Assembly: GCA_014728045.1 (NCBI GenBank)
Contig: WJMH01000022.1
Span: forward strand, 94,389 to 158,388
Direction of reading: 5' to 3'
DNA: 64,000 bases
Source of the DNA: Candidatus Omnitrophota bacterium
GTDB lineage: Bacteria > Omnitrophota > Gorgyraeia > Tantalellales > Tantalellaceae
Shown one piece after another: positions 59,770-64,000 of this stretch. Position 1 is the first letter of the stretch; each line of letters begins with the position of its first letter. The notes below the pieces were generated by a model. That model did no database searches. It was not told where the DNA came from and saw nothing but the letters and a program-made list of their open reading frames with translations. The translations under genes were made by a program, and so were the position numbers.

Positions 59770-60171
59770 ATGAAGCTGACTACAAAGAGTGAGTACGCCT
59801 TATTGGCATTGATCCATCTTGCCAGGAGAAAGGACAACGGATATGTGAAGATGGAAGAAATAGGAGAGAAGTATGATCTTTCCAAAAAGTATCTGATACA
59901 AATATTCAATGCTTTAAGGCAATCAAGGTACATTAAAACCAGGAGGGGGGCAAACGGAGGTTTTATGCTTGCCAAGAAACCGGAGAAGATAAGTCTAGCT
60001 GAGGTCGTGAGATTAATGGATGGGGCGCTGGCTCCGACGTTATCTGTGAGTAAATATTTTTTTGAAAGCAACCCACTAGAAAAGGAGAATAAAGTTATTA
60101 ATGTTATGAAAGAGATCAGAGATTATGTTTCCAAAAAAGTTGAAAGCATAAAAATATCCGATTTGCTGTGA
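59770..60171 (+). CDS. Rrf2-family transcriptional regulator, cysteine-free
   Basis: A 133-residue winged-helix regulator: MKLTTKSEYALLALIHLA, the recognition region LSKKYLIQIFNALRQSRYIKTRRGANGGFMLAK, and a dimer helix at the C-terminus. Unlike IscR or NsrR it contains no cysteine, so it cannot carry an Fe-S cluster. That puts it nearer CymR, which senses cysteine status through O-acetylserine sulfhydrylase. AAAAAGGGGGGGC precedes ATG 59770. It probably controls the sulfur genes around it and itself through the palindrome 26 bases upstream. Confidence 0.85.
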   Translation: MKLTTKSEYALLALIHLARRKDNGYVKMEEIGEKYDLSKKYLIQIFNALRQSRYIKTRRGANGGFMLAKKPEKISLAEVVRLMDGALAPTLSVSKYFFESNPLEKENKVINVMKEIRDYVSKKVESIKISDLL

Positions 60172-60195
60172 AGCATCAAAAAGGTGGTTGGTAGG

Positions 60196-61041
60196 ATGTT
60201 CGAATTGTCATTAGGCACTATTCTGGGAATAGTATTTCTTGCCTTTTTTTGCGAGTATATGGACTCCACGCTTGGTATGGGATATGGAACGACAGTGACA
60301 CCCGTACTTTTAATTATTGGATATGAACCGTTACAGGTAGTTCCGGTTGTCCTGATATCTGAATTGATTACCGGGTTATTAGCAGGGTATTTTCACCACA
60401 AAGAAGGAAATGTGAATTTTCAGCCTAAAATAATTGATTTGGCGGCAATTAAGGAGGAATTAAAGTCCTTCGGGTATATTCAAAGCCTTAGTAGAAATAT
60501 ACCCATACATTTAAAGGTGGCTTTGATTTTGGCGCTGTGCAGTATAATAGGCACTATTTTTTCCACTTTTATAGCGGTTAATTTGCCTAAATATTGGGTC
60601 AAAGTTTACATAGGCGCTGTGGTGCTAATGATGGGGATTATTATTCTAATATGCTTCAACAGGCAATTTAAATTTTCATGGAGGAAAATAGTAAATTTAG
60701 GGTTAGTTGCATCATTTAATAAAGGCATAAGTGGCGGGGGTTATGGCCCGGTAGTAACCAGTGGGCAGATCCTTTCAGGTGTTGAGGGTAAAAGCGCTGT
60801 TGGGATTACTTCATTAGCCGAGGGGTTAACTTGTGCTGTAGGGATAATATCGTACCTGTTGATTTCAAAGTCCTCCTTAGACTTACGATTAGCCCCTTTT
60901 ATTGCTGTTGGGGCGGTTGCGTCCATACCCTTTTCTGTAAAAAGTGTGAAGAAAATGACTGAAAAAAAATTGAAAATAGCCATAGCGATATTGAGCATAA
61001 TCTTGGGTATAGTTACTATTACAAAAACGATAAGTGGATAA
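60196..61041 (+). CDS. TauE/SafE-family sulfite/anion exporter
   Basis: A 281-residue membrane protein with seven to eight helices: YMDSTLGMGYGTTVTPVLL (near 22-40) and the paired SGGGYGPVVTSGQILSG (near 180-196) are the repeated family motifs. TauE/SafE proteins export sulfite, sulfoacetate or related anions. Neighbouring sulfur genes make sulfite, a product of persulfide oxidation, a sensible substrate. ATG 60196 is taken because AAGGTGG lies eight bases before it; GTG 60184 is part of that site. It lies 24 bp after the regulator and is probably co-transcribed. Confidence 0.82.
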   Translation: MFELSLGTILGIVFLAFFCEYMDSTLGMGYGTTVTPVLLIIGYEPLQVVPVVLISELITGLLAGYFHHKEGNVNFQPKIIDLAAIKEELKSFGYIQSLSRNIPIHLKVALILALCSIIGTIFSTFIAVNLPKYWVKVYIGAVVLMMGIIILICFNRQFKFSWRKIVNLGLVASFNKGISGGGYGPVVTSGQILSGVEGKSAVGITSLAEGLTCAVGIISYLLISKSSLDLRLAPFIAVGAVASIPFSVKSVKKMTEKKLKIAIAILSIILGIVTITKTISG

Positions 61042-61107
61042 AAATTTTGTCACAAATTTAACACATTGACGTTTGCGATCCCGCAAGTATACTTAATTAG
61101 AGAAGAT

Positions 61108-61141
61108 GGGGGAGTAGTTATCTAATTCCTCCCCCTCCGCC
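61108..61141 (+). other. tRNA-3'-end-like sequence within a GGGGGAG/CTCCCCC hairpin
   Basis: AATTCCTCCCCCTCCGCC (61124-61141) matches the 3' end of tRNA-Ser(GCU) (55048-55065) at 16 of 18 positions, and GGGGGAG (61108-61114) pairs with CTCCCCC (61129-61135). It could be a duplicated attachment-site remnant, a minimal leftover of a deleted tRNA, or only a hairpin terminator after the exporter. The 316-base gap 61042-61357 holds nothing else I can identify. Confidence 0.35.
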
Positions 61142-61357
61142 GTTTTACAACCCACTAGCAGAAAACCCAATGAATAAATCTCCTAAAATATTTGGCATAG
61201 GCTTAATATTCGTCTAAAAGTGAGCCATGAAATATATCCATAAATTGTAGGAAACAGGATCTATACCTGCACGGACAACATACATCCAGTGACACGTTTC
61301 TATACTATAATGATGTTTATCCCGCCCTTGATATGTGTCAGTTTGCTCTTTTAGTTA

Positions 61358-61795
61358 TTACAGCTGGGCGTTTTTCCCGCCGTAATAATATGATAAGATA
61401 AAACTTTTAGAAAGGTTCATGACTACTGTAAGAGCTATCCAGTAAACTGTTACGGCTGTAGGTATCTTCAGGATTGCCCAGAAATTCGAGATCCAGTCGC
61501 CGAGACAGAAGCCTATGAGCAAAAGACCAAATATTACAGCGCTTTTATTCTTGCTGAAGTTGTTCGTAATTGACGAAGAAATAAAAAATAAGAACCAGAT
61601 GACGATCACGATATTCCAGAGATAATCAGCCGTCAGTGAGATCAGCACTTTCGGGACGGTTATGGGGAAATCCCATATGTCCGTGGGAGGGATCTTGTAT
61701 ATCCAGGAGAAACCCATGCTGTTCACAGCATTGGCAGCCAGGTCCACGCAGAAAATAAGAAAAGCCGCTGTGATAAGTTTGGTTTTTGAGTTCAT
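61358..61795 (-). CDS. Small polytopic membrane protein, unknown
   Basis: A 145-residue protein with four transmembrane helices. It opens with MNSKTKLITAAFLIFCVDLAANAVNSMGF, and the size and layout recall lipoprotein signal peptidase, but neither catalytic aspartate motif of LspA (N-x-x-D-R and the D-F-I/V motif) is recognisable: the third helix instead carries GFCLGDWISNFWAI. The family is therefore unknown. AGAGGAG lies eight bases before the ATG at 61795 (minus strand), so it is a real gene. It stands alone between two non-coding stretches. Confidence 0.65.
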   Translation of the reverse strand: MNSKTKLITAAFLIFCVDLAANAVNSMGFSWIYKIPPTDIWDFPITVPKVLISLTADYLWNIVIVIWFLFFISSSITNNFSKNKSAVIFGLLLIGFCLGDWISNFWAILKIPTAVTVYWIALTVVMNLSKSFILSYYYGGKNAQL

Positions 61796-62346
61796 GATAG
61801 TACTCCTCTTTTCTAGGGTTTATTGGTATTACAAGCTTACAAAAGAGTCTTTTTTAAGTATACTTATCGAAAAAAGCTTTGTCAAACCGGTCTAATTAAG
61901 GTTGGATGGATATGGAACCAATCAAACGGGGATCAAGTCTTAACCACTTACTCTAAATCCCGTTGCGGACATAATGCGATAATGCGGAAACACATGGGCC
62001 GATCCATAAGAGCCTGAACGGTCGCAGAGAGATAAGGAAGGGTTTTATAGTGCGGTAGAAATGCTTGTTAAAGTGAAGTATTAACACTTGACCCCTATAG
62101 GCCCCCATAGGAGACTCCCAAGATAAGTAAGAGATTAAATGAATAAGATAAGAGGCGAGCAGTCCTATCCCTCTCTCCGGCATACATTTTCATCAAGCAG
62201 TTAATCCCCTTGACCTTAGGTCTAAACGTTCTATAATAAAGAGGTTAGCTGTTTTTAAAGGTGACACAGCGGTTCTTCTTACCAGAGACGATGTGTTAAC
62301 ATTGCGCTTTACAAATTACAACTTATAACTTGCAAGGACTCATCAC
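61796..62346. other. 551-base intergenic stretch, mostly featureless
   Basis: I found no credible gene: the short frames at 61823-62017 (+) and 61953-62183 (-) have no ribosome site or protein-like composition. A promoter (TTGACC, TATAAT) lies at 62210-62237 near its right end. The rest appears to be decayed or non-coding sequence. Confidence 0.5.
62210..62237 (+). promoter_or_regulatory. Promoter of the ankyrin gene
   Basis: TTGACC (62210-62215), 16-bp spacer, TATAAT (62232-62237), about 110 bases before GTG 62347. Confidence 0.5.
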
Positions 62347-63303
62347 GTGGGAGCTTTTTGGGGCATAGTTGCCGGATCAGTTATAGCGGGTATTCTCGCC
62401 GGCGGGGCGCTGACCTACATTAAATACAAGGTTTTCCGCGACGTGGCGCCGGTTCGGGCCGTACTGTCCGGAAACGTCAGAAAACTGTGGTTTTTCCTCA
62501 AAATATTGCGGATATCCCCTTACGGAGAACGCTTCGCTTACGGGAAAGTCTATAAATGGGCTTATCCCAGGCTTAAATATAAATACGCGCACGTAGCCGC
62601 CGCCGAACTGAACCGGATAGACATGTTGAAATTACTTCTGGATCACAAGGTGGATCCCAATTTTGCGGAGGACAAAAAGAACACCGCTCTTAAGGCCGCC
62701 TGCAGAAACAACAATAGGAAAATGGTGTCCCTTTTGTTCGATCACGGCGCTTCCATGTACGAAAACCCCGGGAAATACAGTTTATTCAAAACCGACGAGG
62801 ATAAATACAAGCACGGAGACCGCACCATACTTGACTTCGCAAGGGAAAATGCCGCTGAAATGGTGCCTTTTCTTGAGCGAGAATTCCAGAAAAGAGGATT
62901 TAACGATAAGCTGAGAGAGAAAGCCGCTGAAGCCGAGAAAAAGAGACAAGAGGAAAGGGCCCGTGAACAGGCCGAAAAGTACGAAGAGATCAGGGGCCGG
63001 GAGGCCGCTAGGAAAAGGATCGCCGAGGCCCTCAATATCGCGGTGCTTGTGGGCTATGAAAGAGAGGCATTTTCCCATGAGATCGACGATGTCACCGAAA
63101 GGGGCCTGTTGAGGCCCGATTGCGAGATAGTGCTTACAACTCGCATTGGCAAGGGCGAGATTGACCCAAGCGAAGGGTCCGTGGCGTGGAGCAAGCACAT
63201 GAAGAAAATTGGGCGCTACGGGCTTGCCGACTCTACCCGCGCGCGTGATATCAAGCCGTTGTCTTACGGAGGGGCCCCGTTCTGGCTCGTCCAGCTCGTG
63301 TAA
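62347..63303 (+). CDS. Membrane-anchored ankyrin-repeat protein
   Basis: A 318-residue protein with an N-terminal transmembrane helix (residues 4-25), then two to three ankyrin repeats (about 85-150: AAAELNRIDMLKLLLDHKVDPN, KAACRNNNRKMVSLLFDHGAS), a charged coiled coil (about 185-225) and a C-terminal domain of about 90 residues I do not recognise. Ankyrins in bacteria mediate protein contacts, sometimes with hosts. The start is GTG 62347 after AAGGACT. It stands alone in an AT-rich, gene-poor part of the window, and no terminator is clear. Confidence 0.7.
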   Translation: MGAFWGIVAGSVIAGILAGGALTYIKYKVFRDVAPVRAVLSGNVRKLWFFLKILRISPYGERFAYGKVYKWAYPRLKYKYAHVAAAELNRIDMLKLLLDHKVDPNFAEDKKNTALKAACRNNNRKMVSLLFDHGASMYENPGKYSLFKTDEDKYKHGDRTILDFARENAAEMVPFLEREFQKRGFNDKLREKAAEAEKKRQEERAREQAEKYEEIRGREAARKRIAEALNIAVLVGYEREAFSHEIDDVTERGLLRPDCEIVLTTRIGKGEIDPSEGSVAWSKHMKKIGRYGLADSTRARDIKPLSYGGAPFWLVQLV

Positions 63304-63565
63304 AAGCGCGAGAAAGAACGGCGCGTCTTAAAGCTCACATCTAGCAATTATACGCGACCCTAAGCGAGGCCAACAGGGCGCTTTACGCAGATTCTTTCCA
63401 AGTAATAATTTACGAAACAAATATTGAATTCCTAATGTCTCTCTTTTTCCGCCCTTTTATTACACTTTTTGAATTTCTTTTGAGATAATTCGATGTCAGT
63501 GGATTTAATTAACAGCACTACATAATATTTTGCAAATAATTCTTTTATGGGGTATGCTTTCAGGC

Positions 63566-63739
63566 ATGAGAAGGATCTTGATCTACAGTTTGATAATAAC
63601 AACTGTCACGTTTACCATAGTAGGTTGTTCGCATACGATACATAAAAGGGAACCGGATAAACGGAATCCTGCAGACCAGGGAAGCGAGACAAAATTTTTA
63701 TTGAGAGGTCCAAAAGCTGTTATACAACATGAGTTTTAG
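63566..63739 (+). CDS. Small lipoprotein, unknown
   Basis: A 57-residue protein: positively charged MRRILIY, a hydrophobic stretch and the lipobox TIVGC, then a short polar tail of about 35 residues (HTIHKREPDKRNPADQGSE). It resembles the small lipoprotein at 1627 only in layout. ATG 63566 is the start that gives a normal signal sequence; in-frame starts further upstream (63530 and 63554) would put an odd segment before it. No terminator or partner gene is visible. The 262 bases upstream hold no gene. Confidence 0.5.
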   Translation: MRRILIYSLIITTVTFTIVGCSHTIHKREPDKRNPADQGSETKFLLRGPKAVIQHEF

Positions 63740-63869
63740 TGCTCGAACTGTACCCATCTGTTTCCAGAATAACTTCATGTCGATGTAAAAGTATGTAAAT
63801 ATCCGTAGTAAGGATATTGTTTTAGATCAAACACCTAAGGCCTGAAATGCTCTGAATTAGGGGGGGCAG

Positions 63870-63959
63870 ATGGCAGATCACCACACATTCGGTTATTTAC
63901 AACAAAGACTATCCAGCGGCAAGATCGTGCTAAATAATTTCATCGACGAAGTCAACTAG
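63870..63959 (+). pseudogene. Short frame interrupted by TAG at the window edge
   Basis: ATG 63870, behind GGGGGGCAG, opens a 29-codon frame that ends at an in-frame TAG (63957-63959). The same frame then stays open to the window end (LDFNRFSSIQYSK). If the stop were a mutation of CAG, a continuous protein would result. It may be a broken gene or just a short chance frame. No family recognised. Confidence 0.2.
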
Positions 63960-64000
63960 CTCGACTTCAACAGATTCAGCAGTATACAATATAGTAAGGC

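Noticed and set aside
61358..61795. Lipoprotein signal peptidase (lspA)
   Set aside because: Size and helix number fit, but the two conserved aspartate motifs are absent.
61823..62183. Two short frames, 61823-62017 (+) and 61953-62183 (-)
   Set aside because: They overlap each other on opposite strands, lack ribosome sites and do not look like protein sequences.

Overview
The window looks like part of the chromosome of a Gram-negative, probably strictly or facultatively anaerobic bacterium from a poorly characterised lineage. Outer-membrane and LPS genes (lpxD, hldD, a lipid-A N-terminal-domain protein, an ArnT-like glycosyltransferase) and several lipoproteins point to a Gram-negative envelope. 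Two rubrerythrin/ferritin-like proteins and a class III (oxygen-sensitive) ribonucleotide reductase point to anaerobic life. The gene style (class I DhnA-type aldolase, archease-RtcB, AMP-ligase/ACP/PlsC fusion, large sensory fusions) would fit candidate lineages such as Omnitrophota, but that is a guess and no marker here settles it. Coding density is high and most genes lie in tight, overlapping operons.

Layout. 1-3.6 kb: truncated rubrerythrin, aldolase, small lipoprotein, trehalose-6-phosphate synthase. 3.6-9.1 kb: a signalling cluster with a receiver-AraC regulator, a 1247-residue CheB-CheR-PAS-histidine kinase, and two receiver proteins, one of them without a normal start codon. 9.1-10.3 kb: MgtC-, ChaB- and Hsp20-like stress genes. 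10.4-13.9 kb: a membrane redox operon (prenyltransferase, polyprenyl diphosphate synthase, NDH-2-like flavoprotein, DoxX). 14-18.8 kb: transporter, acyl-activating/acyltransferase fusion, hydrolase. 18.9-23 kb: archease-rtcB, serS, a membrane metalloprotease and tRNA-Ser(UGA). 23.1-33.8 kb: a six-hairpin glycosidase with an exported metallopeptidase, two small genes sharing a 41-residue repeat, a chagasin-like lipoprotein, rlmN, an exported isoaspartate methyltransferase, DUF72 and an antiporter. 34-37.7 kb: a second sensor cluster and a STAS protein. 37.8-41 kb: tRNA-Ser(CGA) and a class III ribonucleotide reductase operon in which the glycyl-radical domain is a separate 58-residue gene. 41-50.7 kb: SpoIIE phosphatase, glycosyltransferases, HU, lpxD, hldD, a diguanylate cyclase, a rubrerythrin and a PabC-like enzyme. 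50.8-55 kb: K+ uptake (trkH-trkA), a PAS protein, tadA and tRNA-Ser(GCU). 55-61 kb: a sulfur-handling block (MBL-rhodanese, paired YeeE/YedE subunits, radical SAM, Rrf2 regulator with a palindromic operator, TauE/SafE exporter) that may be an insertion at the tRNA. 61-64 kb: a gene-poor, AT-rich stretch with an ankyrin protein, small envelope genes and an interrupted reading frame.

Ties between genes: six tRNAs are present, all serine or arginine, including all four standard serine isoacceptors, together with seryl-tRNA synthetase and TadA, the enzyme that would modify the tRNA-Arg(ACG) found here. The best candidates for something less usual are the split class III reductase with its NrdR-like box, the receiver frame reached only by a non-AUG start or a -1 frameshift, the 41-residue repeat family, the large hairpin at 27.0-27.1 kb, and the recurring near-leaderless promoters.
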